From Micromonospora inositola (GTDB lineage: Bacteria; Actinomycetota; Actinomycetes; Mycobacteriales; Micromonosporaceae): a DNA stretch of 64,000 nucleotides. A model generated the notes under the pieces. It had not been told where the DNA came from, ran no database searches, and saw only the letters and a program-made list of their open reading frames with translations. The translations under genes were made by a program, and so were the position numbers. The stretch is taken from NCBI RefSeq assembly GCF_900090285.1, contig NZ_LT607754.1:5358001-5422000 (forward strand), given 5' to 3'. Shown one piece after another: positions 44,430 to 52,116 of the stretch (positions within the stretch are counted from its first letter, which is position 1; the number at the start of each line of letters is the position of its first letter).

Positions 44430-45188
44430 ATGCGCGCCTCCACCGTGGACCTCGTCGCGGACACCGCCAGAGCGGCCGCCGGACGCCGGACGATCGCCTG
44501 GCTCGCCGGTGGCCTCGGCACGGCGGCGGGGGCGGCCGGTGGATGGCTGGCGCCCCCGGACGAGGTGCAGGGCCAAGCGCAGCGCCTGATGTACGTGCAC
44601 GTCCCCGCGGCCTGGGTGGCGTACGCCGCGTTCGCCGTCGTGCTGACCGCCAGCGGGGCGTACGTGATCGGGGGCGACCTGCGCTGGGACCGGTTCGCCC
44701 GGGCCTGCGCGGAGATCGGCGTGGTCCTCACCGCCGTCGCCATCGGCACCGGATCGCTCTGGGGACACCTGGTCTGGGGCACCTGGTGGGCGTGGGACCC
44801 CCGGCTGGTCAGCACCGCCCTGCTGCTGCTCGCGTACGCCGGTTACCTGGCCCTACGCCGGGCCGTGGCCGAGCGGACCGGGGCCCGCGACGGCGGGGAC
44901 CACCGGGTGGCCCGCCCGGCCGCGGTCGTTGGCGCGGCCGGCTTCCTGCTCGTCCCGGTGGTGCACTTCTCCGTCGTCTGGTGGCGGTCGCTGCACCAGC
45001 AGGCGACCGTGCTCGCCCCGCAGCGCCCGCCGATCGACCCGCGGATGGGCGCGGCGCTGCTGCTCGCCGTGGCCGCCGCAACGCTCGCCGCGCTCGCCGT
45101 CCTGCTGCACCGGGTGGTCCGGCTGGAACGACGGCTGGCCCCGGACCCGTCCCCCGCCACCGACCGGGTCGGGGTCCCGGTCGGATGA
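44430..45188 (+). CDS. ccmC: Haem exporter/handling protein CcmC
   Basis: A 252-aa six-helix membrane protein of the haem-handling family. The tryptophan-rich WWD motif is HLVWGTWWAWDPRLVST (about 110-126), flanked by haem-liganding His candidates in LMYVHVPAAW and VVHFSVVWW. CcmC loads haem onto CcmE in System I cytochrome c maturation. ATG 44430 follows AGGGAG closely; GTG 44415 is in frame but lacks such a site. Its stop overlaps ccmE. Confidence 0.9.
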   Translation: MRASTVDLVADTARAAAGRRTIAWLAGGLGTAAGAAGGWLAPPDEVQGQAQRLMYVHVPAAWVAYAAFAVVLTASGAYVIGGDLRWDRFARACAEIGVVLTAVAIGTGSLWGHLVWGTWWAWDPRLVSTALLLLAYAGYLALRRAVAERTGARDGGDHRVARPAAVVGAAGFLLVPVVHFSVVWWRSLHQQATVLAPQRPPIDPRMGAALLLAVAAATLAALAVLLHRVVRLERRLAPDPSPATDRVGVPVG

Positions 45189-45595
45189 CGCGTCGCCGCG
45201 CGGGCCGGGCCGCGCTGGTCGCCGTGCTGCTCGCCGCAGGCGGACTGCTGGTCACCGGCGCGTTGCGGAACACCCTCACCTACTACCGCACTCCGAGCGA
45301 GGTGCTCGACGACCCGGCCGCCACCGGGCAGCGGGTCCGCCTCGGCGGCGACGTGGTGCCCGGCTCGCTGCGCCACCGCGGCGACCTGGTGGTGTTCCGC
45401 CTAGCCGAGGACGGGCACGAGATCACCGTCGAGCAGCGCGGCGTGCCGCCGGAGACCTTCCGGGAGGGCGAGGGGGCGGTCGTCGAGGGCAGCCTGTCGG
45501 CGGACGGGGTGTTCCGCGCCGACCACGTCATGGTCCGGCACGGCAACGAGTACCGCCCGTCCACCGCCCCGGCGGGACCGGTCGATGCTCGGTGA
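45185..45595 (+). CDS. ccmE: Haem chaperone CcmE
   Basis: A 136-aa protein with one N-terminal transmembrane helix (about 8-26) and an OB-fold. TYYRTPSEVLD, RVRLGGDVVPGSL and GVPPETFREGEGAVVEG are family blocks. The covalent haem ligand is the His in VMVRHGNEY, with Tyr four residues later as in Escherichia coli H130/Y134. It ferries haem from CcmC to CcmF. ATGA overlap with ccmC; it overlaps ccmF by 11 bp. Confidence 0.92.
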   Translation: MTRRRAGRAALVAVLLAAGGLLVTGALRNTLTYYRTPSEVLDDPAATGQRVRLGGDVVPGSLRHRGDLVVFRLAEDGHEITVEQRGVPPETFREGEGAVVEGSLSADGVFRADHVMVRHGNEYRPSTAPAGPVDAR

Positions 45596-47516
45596 CCTCG
45601 GCACCGCGAGCCTCGCGGTCGGCCTGGCCTGCGCCACCCTGACCGCCCTGCTCTGGCTGCGGGTGGCCCTGTTCGCCGCGCCCGCCCGGCCGGCCCGCCT
45701 CGGCACCGCCGCGACCCTGGCGACCGCCGCCATCGCCTGCGGCATGCTGGAGGCGGCCCTGCTCCGGCACGACTTCAGCGTCCGGTTCGTGGCAGAGAAC
45801 GGCGGGCGCCGGGTGCCGATCTACTACACGGTGACCAGTCTCTGGTCCGGCCTCGACGGCTCCCTCCTGCTGTGGCTGCTGGTCCTCGCCGGCTACGCGG
45901 CGGTGCTGGCCCGGCGGCCGTACCCGGCCCGCCTGCACGGGTACGCGATGATGGTCGTCAGCACCGTCACCATGTTCTTCTTCGCGCTGTCCCGTTTCGC
46001 GGCGAACCCGTTCCGCGAGGTGATCCCGGTACCGGCCGACGGCCCGGGACCGAACCCGCTTCTCCAACAGCACCCGGCGATGGGCGTGCACCCGCCGCTG
46101 CTCTACGCCGGCTACGTCGGCCTGGTGGTGCCGTTCGCCCTCGCGCTGGCCGCGCCCCTGACCGGGCCGGAGGGACGGGGCTGGCTGCGGGTGGCCCGCC
46201 CCTGGGCCCTGGTGGCCTGGGCGGCGCTCACCGCCGGCATCGGGCTGGGGGCCTGGTGGTCGTACGCCGTGCTGGGCTGGGGCGGCTACTGGGCGTGGGA
46301 CCCGGTGGAGAACGCCTCCCTACTGCCCTGGCTGACCGCCACCGCGTTCCTGCACACCGCCGTCGGCCGCGCCGCCGGCCGGGCCGGCTGGAGCACCGCG
46401 CTGGCCTGCGCCAGCTTCGTCCTGGTACTGCTCGGCACCTTCCTCACCAGATCCGGCGCGGTGACCAGCGTGCACGCCTTCACCGACTCACCCCTGGGGC
46501 CGATGCTGCTCGGCTTCGTCCTGCTGGCGGTCGTCGCGTCGACCGTGCTCACCGGACGGCGCACGGCCGTACCGCCCCGGCGCGACGCCCCGCTGCTGTC
46601 CCGGGCGACGGCCGTGCTGGTCAACGGCGTGCTCCTGGTGACCATCGCGGCGGTGGTCCTGATCGGCACGATCTTCCCGCTGCTCTCCGGGCCGCTGAGC
46701 GGGACACGCGCCTCCGTCGGCCAGGGCTACTACCAGCGCACCGCGATACCGCTGGCGATCGTGGTGCTGCTGCTGGCAGGGGTGACGCCGGCGCTGCGCG
46801 ACCGGGCGGGGGCGCTACGTCGACTCGTCGTGCCGGGCGGCGCGGCACTGGCCACCGTCGCCGTGGTGGGCCTGCTCACCCGGCCCGGCCTGCCCGCGCT
46901 CACCGCGTTCGGCGCGGCGGCGTTCGTGCTCACCGGCCTGGCCGGAGAACTGACCAACCGGGTGCGGAGGCGGGGTCGCGGCGCCGTCGGCCTCGCCGGA
47001 CTCGTCGCGCATGCGGGAATCGCCCTCGTCGCGGTGGGCGTCGCGGGTTCCTCGGCCTACGGCCGGGACACCGAGGGGACCCTCCGCACCGAGGAGGTCC
47101 TGCGGGTGGCCGACGTGACCGTCCGTCTGGACGGGGTGGACCGGGCCGGCGGCCAGGACGGGATGACGGTACGCGCCCGGCTGCGGCTCATCGAGGCGGA
47201 CGGCGCGGAGCGGACCGTCACGCCGGCCCTGCGCTACCACCCGGCACGGGACGCGGCGGTCACCGTGCCGGTGATCGACACCGGGCTGACGCGGGACACG
47301 TACGTCACACTGATCGCGGTCGCCGCGGACAGCGGCAGCGCCACGCTTCGGCTCGCGGTGAACCCGCTCGTCGGACTGCTCTGGGCCGGTGGCGCCCTGA
47401 CCGCCCTGGGCGGCCTCCTTGCGGCGGTCGGCGCCGCCCGGCGGCGGCGGTCACCCGAGCGGCCGGACGACCAGCGGCCGACGCCCGTCGCCGTCGGCCC
47501 GGGAGCCGTCCCGTGA
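45585..47516 (+). CDS. ccmF: Cytochrome c haem lyase subunit CcmF
   Basis: A 643-aa membrane protein with about 14 helices. The WWD motif is in WGGYWAWDPVENASLLPWL (about 225-245); conserved His appear in QQHPAMGVHPPLLYAGYVG, and LLGTFLTRSGAVTSVHAFT is a strong family signature. A periplasmic domain precedes the last helix. With CcmH it attaches haem to CxxCH motifs. The only nearby clients are the three leftward cytochromes QcrC, the lipoprotein and CtaC. Confidence 0.94.
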   Translation: MLGDLGTASLAVGLACATLTALLWLRVALFAAPARPARLGTAATLATAAIACGMLEAALLRHDFSVRFVAENGGRRVPIYYTVTSLWSGLDGSLLLWLLVLAGYAAVLARRPYPARLHGYAMMVVSTVTMFFFALSRFAANPFREVIPVPADGPGPNPLLQQHPAMGVHPPLLYAGYVGLVVPFALALAAPLTGPEGRGWLRVARPWALVAWAALTAGIGLGAWWSYAVLGWGGYWAWDPVENASLLPWLTATAFLHTAVGRAAGRAGWSTALACASFVLVLLGTFLTRSGAVTSVHAFTDSPLGPMLLGFVLLAVVASTVLTGRRTAVPPRRDAPLLSRATAVLVNGVLLVTIAAVVLIGTIFPLLSGPLSGTRASVGQGYYQRTAIPLAIVVLLLAGVTPALRDRAGALRRLVVPGGAALATVAVVGLLTRPGLPALTAFGAAAFVLTGLAGELTNRVRRRGRGAVGLAGLVAHAGIALVAVGVAGSSAYGRDTEGTLRTEEVLRVADVTVRLDGVDRAGGQDGMTVRARLRLIEADGAERTVTPALRYHPARDAAVTVPVIDTGLTRDTYVTLIAVAADSGSATLRLAVNPLVGLLWAGGALTALGGLLAAVGAARRRRSPERPDDQRPTPVAVGPGAVP

Positions 47517-48076
47517 GCCGCGCCGCCCTGCACCGACCGGGCTGGCTGCGTGCAAGACCGGCGGTGGTGCTCGCGGTCACCCTCGCCGTCGGCACGCTGA
47601 CCGCCCTCAGCCTGCGGTCACCCGTCACGCCGGGGCCCGCCGACAACGGCCCCGTGATACCGGCGTCCGCGCCGGCACTGTCCGGCGTCACCCTGGACGG
47701 CGGCCGCTTCGACCTGGCCGCCGCCAGGGGCCAGGTGGTGCTGGTGAACGTCTTCGCCTCCTGGTGCGGCCCCTGCCGAGACGAGCTGCCGCTGCTGGTC
47801 GACGCCGGACGACGGTGGTCCCCGCGCGGGCTGCGCCTGGTCGGGCTGAACGTCCGGGACGGCACCGAGGCGGTCCGGGCGCTGCTCGACGAGACCGGCG
47901 CGACCAGACTGACCGTGCTGCCGGACCCGGACGGCACCCGTTCGGTCGACTGGGGCGTACGAGGCGTGCCAGAGACTTTCGTGGTGGACCGGGACGGCCG
48001 GATCGTCGACCGGCAGCGCGGCGTCGTCACCCGGGCGTGGCTGGAGCAGCGGGTCGCACCGCTGCTGACCGGATGA
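47513..48076 (+). CDS. ccmG: Thiol:disulfide interchange protein CcmG/DsbE
   Basis: A 187-aa membrane-anchored thioredoxin: one N-terminal helix (about 15-35), then VVLVNVFASWCGPCRDELPL with the CxxC pair near residue 85 and cis-Pro in GVPETFVVD. It reduces apocytochrome CxxCH cysteines before haem attachment. GTG 47513 overlaps the ccmF stop (GTGA). Confidence 0.9.
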   Translation: MSRAALHRPGWLRARPAVVLAVTLAVGTLTALSLRSPVTPGPADNGPVIPASAPALSGVTLDGGRFDLAAARGQVVLVNVFASWCGPCRDELPLLVDAGRRWSPRGLRLVGLNVRDGTEAVRALLDETGATRLTVLPDPDGTRSVDWGVRGVPETFVVDRDGRIVDRQRGVVTRAWLEQRVAPLLTG

Positions 48077-48984
48077 GGTGGCGGGCAGCGCTGGGAGTCC
48101 TCGTGCTCACCGCGCTGATCGCCGGTGCCGGGGCGGGATTGTTCCGCTCCACCGGGGACGCCGGCCGGGAGGACCGGGTACGCGCCGTGGCCGCCGGCCT
48201 GCGCTGCCCGGCCTGCCAGGGCGAGTCGGTGGCCGACTCGCGGTCGCCGATCGCGGCGGCGATGCGGCAGGCGGTGGCGGACCAGCTCGCCCAGGGGCGG
48301 GACCGCGATGAGATCCGTCGCTGGTTCGTCCAGCGATACGGGCCGGAGGTGCTGGTCGATCCGCCCGCCCATGGCGTGGAGCTGCTGCTGTGGGCCGTAC
48401 CGGCACTCACGCTGCTGACCGCTGGCTACGCCGCGCTGCGCACGCTGCGCCCCCGCGAACCGTCGGCCCCGCCGACCGTCGCGGTGCGGCCCACACCGGC
48501 CGGCCGGGTCGCCCGCCGGGCATGGTGGGTCGGCTCGGTCGGGCTGGTAGCTCTCGTGGCGTCGGTCGCGGTCGTCGGCGGTCGGCTCGACGGGCCGGCA
48601 CCGCCGGCACCGCCGGCACCGCCGGCACCGGCCGACCCGGTGGCCGTGGCCGTGCAGCTCGGCCGCGACCTGGAGGCGCAGGACCGCTACGACGCCGCCG
48701 CGCAGCTGTACCGGGAGGCGCTACGGGACCGACCGGACGACGCCGTCCGGCTGCGGCTCGCCTTCGCCCTGCTCCGGTCCGGCGACACCGCGGGCGCGCA
48801 GCAGGCGGCGCGGGAGGTGCTCGACCACGCCCCGGACTCCCCGGACGGCCTGCTCGTGCTCGGGCTGGCACAGCTCGGCGACCATTCGTCGGAAGCACCC
48901 CGGACGCTGCGCCGCTTCCTGGCCGTCGCCCCGGAGCATCCAGCCGCCCCGGAGATCGGCCGGCTGCTGTCCAGCGGCCCCTGA
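48073..48984 (+). CDS. ccmH: CcmH/CcmI fusion
   Basis: A 303-aa protein. Residues 1-105 are CcmH: a signal anchor, then LRCPACQGESVADSRSPIA with the redox LRCxxC motif near 42, and RDEIRRWFVQRYG. A second transmembrane helix (about 153-175) and an Ala/Pro linker lead to a TPR-like region (about 195-300, YDAAAQLYREALRDRPDDA), as in CcmI. Fusing the thiol reductase to the apocytochrome chaperone is known in some bacteria. Last gene of the ccm operon; no ccmA, ccmB or ccmD follows. Confidence 0.88.
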   Translation: MRWRAALGVLVLTALIAGAGAGLFRSTGDAGREDRVRAVAAGLRCPACQGESVADSRSPIAAAMRQAVADQLAQGRDRDEIRRWFVQRYGPEVLVDPPAHGVELLLWAVPALTLLTAGYAALRTLRPREPSAPPTVAVRPTPAGRVARRAWWVGSVGLVALVASVAVVGGRLDGPAPPAPPAPPAPADPVAVAVQLGRDLEAQDRYDAAAQLYREALRDRPDDAVRLRLAFALLRSGDTAGAQQAAREVLDHAPDSPDGLLVLGLAQLGDHSSEAPRTLRRFLAVAPEHPAAPEIGRLLSSGP

Positions 48985-49205
48985 CGCCCGCGAGCGAACC
49001 TACGTCCGAGGACGACGGGCGGGCCCGGCGGCGGACCGGCCGCGCCCCCGGTGGGACGCCGGCGTCGGCGATCGGGCGGCCGCAGGCTCGTCACCGTCGC
49101 GCCCCCGTCCAGAGCGCTTCGACCGGAACGAGGAGGGCTGGGCGGCGAAGACCCGGCTGCCGTACATCGAGGCGACGCAGCCCGGGGGGTCGCCACCTTG
49201 CAACC

Positions 49206-49231
49206 AAGGATTGAATGGTGGTTCAATCCTT
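49206..49231. promoter_or_regulatory. TetR autoregulatory operator
   Basis: AAGGATTGAA (49206-49215) and TTCAATCCTT (49222-49231) form a perfect 10-bp inverted repeat with a 6-bp spacer. It ends 2 bases before the GTG start of the TetR gene. Binding would block transcription start, and the lack of room for a ribosome site suggests a leaderless mRNA. Confidence 0.75.
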
Positions 49232-49233
49232 GT

Positions 49234-49833
49234 GTGGCCTACCGGAGCACCGAGCGTGTGAAAGCTCGGCTGAGCGCCTCCCGGGAGCGGATCATTGCCG
49301 CCGCACTGGAGATCATGGCCCGGCACGGATACGCCGGCTGCTCGGTCGCCGCGGTCGCCGAGCGGGCCGGCGTGGCCACCGGCAGCGTCTACCGCCACTT
49401 CCCCACCAAGGCCGATCTGTTCGCCGAGGTGTTTCGCACAGCCTCCCAGCGCGAGGTGGACGCCGTCGCGCGCGCCGCAGCGCTGAAGACCACCATCGCC
49501 GAGCGGGTGTCAGCCGTCATCGAGACGTTCTCCGGTCGCGCGCTGCAGTCCCCACGGTTGGCGTACGCCCTGCTCGCCGAGCCGGTCGACCCGGCGGTCG
49601 ACGCCGAGCGGCTCGTCTTCCGCCGTGCGTACGCCGAACTGATCGCCGGTTACGTCGCGGCGGGTGTGGCGAGCGGTGAACTACCCCCGCAGGATCCGGA
49701 GCTGACCGCGACCGCTCTGGTCGGCGCCCTGGCCGAGGCCATGGTCGGCCCGCTGGCCGCCGGGGTCGCCGGCCCGAGCACCATCCCCAGCCTGATCACG
49801 TTCATCCACCGCGCGCTTGGAGTATCGCCGTGA
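49234..49833 (+). CDS. TetR-family transcriptional regulator
   Basis: A 199-aa regulator. HTH at about residues 15-60: ERIIAAALEIMARHGYAGCS and VAERAGVATGSVYRHFPTKA. The C-terminal helical part (PRLAYALLAEPVDPAVDAER) resembles TetR proteins next to acyl-CoA dehydrogenases. GTG 49234 is chosen because the perfect palindrome ends 2 bases upstream and the family starts here. Its TGA overlaps the dehydrogenase GTG, so it controls that gene, probably relieved by an acyl-CoA or acid ligand. Confidence 0.9.
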   Translation: MAYRSTERVKARLSASRERIIAAALEIMARHGYAGCSVAAVAERAGVATGSVYRHFPTKADLFAEVFRTASQREVDAVARAAALKTTIAERVSAVIETFSGRALQSPRLAYALLAEPVDPAVDAERLVFRRAYAELIAGYVAAGVASGELPPQDPELTATALVGALAEAMVGPLAAGVAGPSTIPSLITFIHRALGVSP

Positions 49834-51458
49834 CGACACACGAGGTCTTCAACCAGGTTCCCCCGCTGGTCGGCTACGACGCGGCGGACGACCCGGCACT
49901 GCTCGACGGCCTCCAGCGGGAGGGCGCCGGCTGGGCCGCCGCAGAGTTGCACGAGCTCGGCCGGCTCGGCGGTAGCGAGCAGGCGATCGAGTACGGGCGG
50001 CTGGCGAACGAACACCCGCCGGTCCTGCGCACCCACGACCGGTACGGCCACCGGATCGACGAGGTGGAGTTCCACCCGGCCTGGCACGAGCTGATGCGTA
50101 CCGCCGTCACGCACGGCCTGCACGCCACGCCGTGGGCGGACGACCGGCCGGGCGCACACGTGGCCCGGGCGGCCAAGTTCCACACATGGCGCCCCGACGC
50201 CGGGCACGGCTGCCCGATCTCGATGACCTACGCAGCCGTGCCGGCGCTACGGCACAACCCGGAACTGGCCGCGCAGTACGAGCCGCTGCTCACCGCCGCG
50301 ACGTACGACTTCGGGCTGCGTCCGCCGCTGGCCAAGCAGGGGCTGCTGGCCGGCATGTCAATGACGGAGAAGCAGGGCGGCTCGGATGTGCGCGCGAACA
50401 CCACCACCGCCCATCCCGAGCCGGACGGCACCTACCGGCTCCTCGGGCACAAGTGGTTCACGTCGGCGCCCATGTGCGACCTCTTCCTCACCCTCGCCCA
50501 GGCACCGGGCGGACTCACCTGCTTCCTCGTGCCGCGCGTCCTTCCGGACGGCACGCGCAATCCGATGCGGCTGATGCGCCTGAAGGACAAGCTCGGCAAC
50601 CGGTCCAACGCCTCCGCGGAGGTCGAGTACGAGCACGCGGTCGCCTGGCGCGTCGGAGACGAGGGCCGTGGCGTGCCCACCATCATCGACATGGTCAACC
50701 TGACCCGCCTCGACTGCGTCATCGGCGCGGCGGCCGGGATGCGCCAAGGCGTCATCACCGCCGCCCACCACGCCACCCACCGGCGGACCTTCGGCCGGTA
50801 CCTCGTCGACCAGCCGCTGATGCGCAACGTGCTCGCCGACCTCGCGGTCGAGTCCGAGGCCGCCACCGTCCTCATGATGCGGCTCGCCGGAGCGACCGAC
50901 CGATCCGCGCGCGGCGACGCCAGCGAGACCGCGTTCAAACGGCTCGCCCTCGCCGTCGGCAAGTACTGGGTCTGCAAGCGCTGGCCGGCACACGCCGCCG
51001 AGGCCCTCGAATGCCTGGGCGGCAACGGCTATGTCGAGGAGTCAGGCATGCCGCGGCTGTTCCGCGAGTCCCCACTGAACTCGATCTGGGAGGGTTCCGG
51101 CAACGTCGCCGCGCTGGACGTGCTGCGCGCACTCGCCAAGGACCCCCAGGTCATGGAGGCGTTCCGGGCCGAGGTGACCGCCGCCGCCGGCGCCGACGCG
51201 CGGCTCGACGTCGCGGTACGCCAGGTTCAGGCCGACCTGTCCGACCAAGCCGACCTCGAACTGCGGGCCCGCCGCGTCGTCGAACGGCTCGCACTGGTCC
51301 TGCAGGGCTCGCTGTTGGTGCGGCACGGCCACCCCGCCATCGCCGACGCCTTCTGCGCCTCCCGGCTCGGCGGCGACCACGGGCAGGCGTTCGGCACACT
51401 GCCGACCGGTGTCGACTTCGCCACGATCATCTCCCGCGCCGCGCCCAAGGTGGGCTGA
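49830..51458 (+). CDS. AidB-like acyl-CoA dehydrogenase
   Basis: A 542-aa flavoprotein of the acyl-CoA dehydrogenase superfamily, in the longer AidB/isovaleryl-CoA-like group. GMSMTEKQGGSDVRANTTTA and the C-terminal ALECLGGNGYVEESGMPRLF with RESPLNSIWEGSGNV are typical and include FAD-binding residues; in this subgroup activity on acyl-CoA is often weak. It could act in branched-chain or fatty-acid breakdown or in a protective role like AidB. Co-translated with the TetR gene. Confidence 0.9.
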   Translation: MTTHEVFNQVPPLVGYDAADDPALLDGLQREGAGWAAAELHELGRLGGSEQAIEYGRLANEHPPVLRTHDRYGHRIDEVEFHPAWHELMRTAVTHGLHATPWADDRPGAHVARAAKFHTWRPDAGHGCPISMTYAAVPALRHNPELAAQYEPLLTAATYDFGLRPPLAKQGLLAGMSMTEKQGGSDVRANTTTAHPEPDGTYRLLGHKWFTSAPMCDLFLTLAQAPGGLTCFLVPRVLPDGTRNPMRLMRLKDKLGNRSNASAEVEYEHAVAWRVGDEGRGVPTIIDMVNLTRLDCVIGAAAGMRQGVITAAHHATHRRTFGRYLVDQPLMRNVLADLAVESEAATVLMMRLAGATDRSARGDASETAFKRLALAVGKYWVCKRWPAHAAEALECLGGNGYVEESGMPRLFRESPLNSIWEGSGNVAALDVLRALAKDPQVMEAFRAEVTAAAGADARLDVAVRQVQADLSDQADLELRARRVVERLALVLQGSLLVRHGHPAIADAFCASRLGGDHGQAFGTLPTGVDFATIISRAAPKVG

Positions 51459-51606
51459 CCGCAAGCGCCGGGGCCGACGGCGATGTCCATCCAGGCGCAG
51501 GGACTCGTGGCGCCCGGAAGATCGGCACAATCGCCTCCCTCTGTCGTGCGATGGCGGGCGACGTTGGCCGTAGACTGCGCGACCGGGGCGGAGATCGTGC
51601 GGCTCG

Positions 51607-52116
51607 GTGAGGTCACCTGTCCGTCCGGCCGGGCTCCGACCGGTGCCCGTGACGGTCAGCGCCCCGCAGGGCGGGCAGGTCAAGGCCTGGCGCGTCGACG
51701 GCGCGGCGTCGGAGCGACGGCTGTTCCTCGTCAACAAGGGCGACCAGCGGGTGTCGGTCGACGTGGCGGCACCCGGTGCCAGGTACGAGATCGACCGGAT
51801 GACCCCGGATGATCCGAGCGACGGGGGCCGCAACCTCGACGCGCCCGGCATCCCCATCGACGGCCGAACCGTCAACGCGGACGGCAGCTGGCCCGGGTTC
51901 CGGTCCACCGTGGGCGAGATCCACGCCGGCCACCTCCAGATCACTCTGGGAGCCGGCGAAACCGCGGTCGTGACGCTGCACGGCCACGACGAGGAGATGG
52001 GACGCCAGGTCTACGACCTGTTGCTCGAGGTCGCATCGGGGCGGCGCAGCGCGAGCGAGGAGCTGGCCCTGGGCGGGGAGGAGATCGTGCCGTGGCAGCT
52101 CGGGGCGGTGCTGTGA
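51607..52116 (+). pseudogene. Chimeric remnant: GH79 C-terminus joined to UxaA C-terminus
   Basis: The 169-aa frame is two unrelated gene ends. Up to about 51975 it reads as the C-terminal beta domain of GH79-type glycosidases (RLFLVNKGDQRVSVDVAAPG, YEIDRMTPDDPSDGGRNLDA, GAGETAVVTL). From about 51985 it reads MGRQVYDLLLEVASGRRSAS and EEIVPWQLGAVL, the C-terminal end of altronate/galactarate dehydratases. A deletion has apparently fused them. The stop overlaps the GTG of the mannitol dehydrogenase-family gene, as expected for an original uxaA-dehydrogenase operon. Confidence 0.6.

Noticed and set aside
45872..48076. 734-codon open frame covering ccmF in another frame
   Set aside because: Only its last 187 codons (47513-48076) are a real gene, ccmG; the rest is Arg/Pro-rich out-of-frame translation of ccmF.
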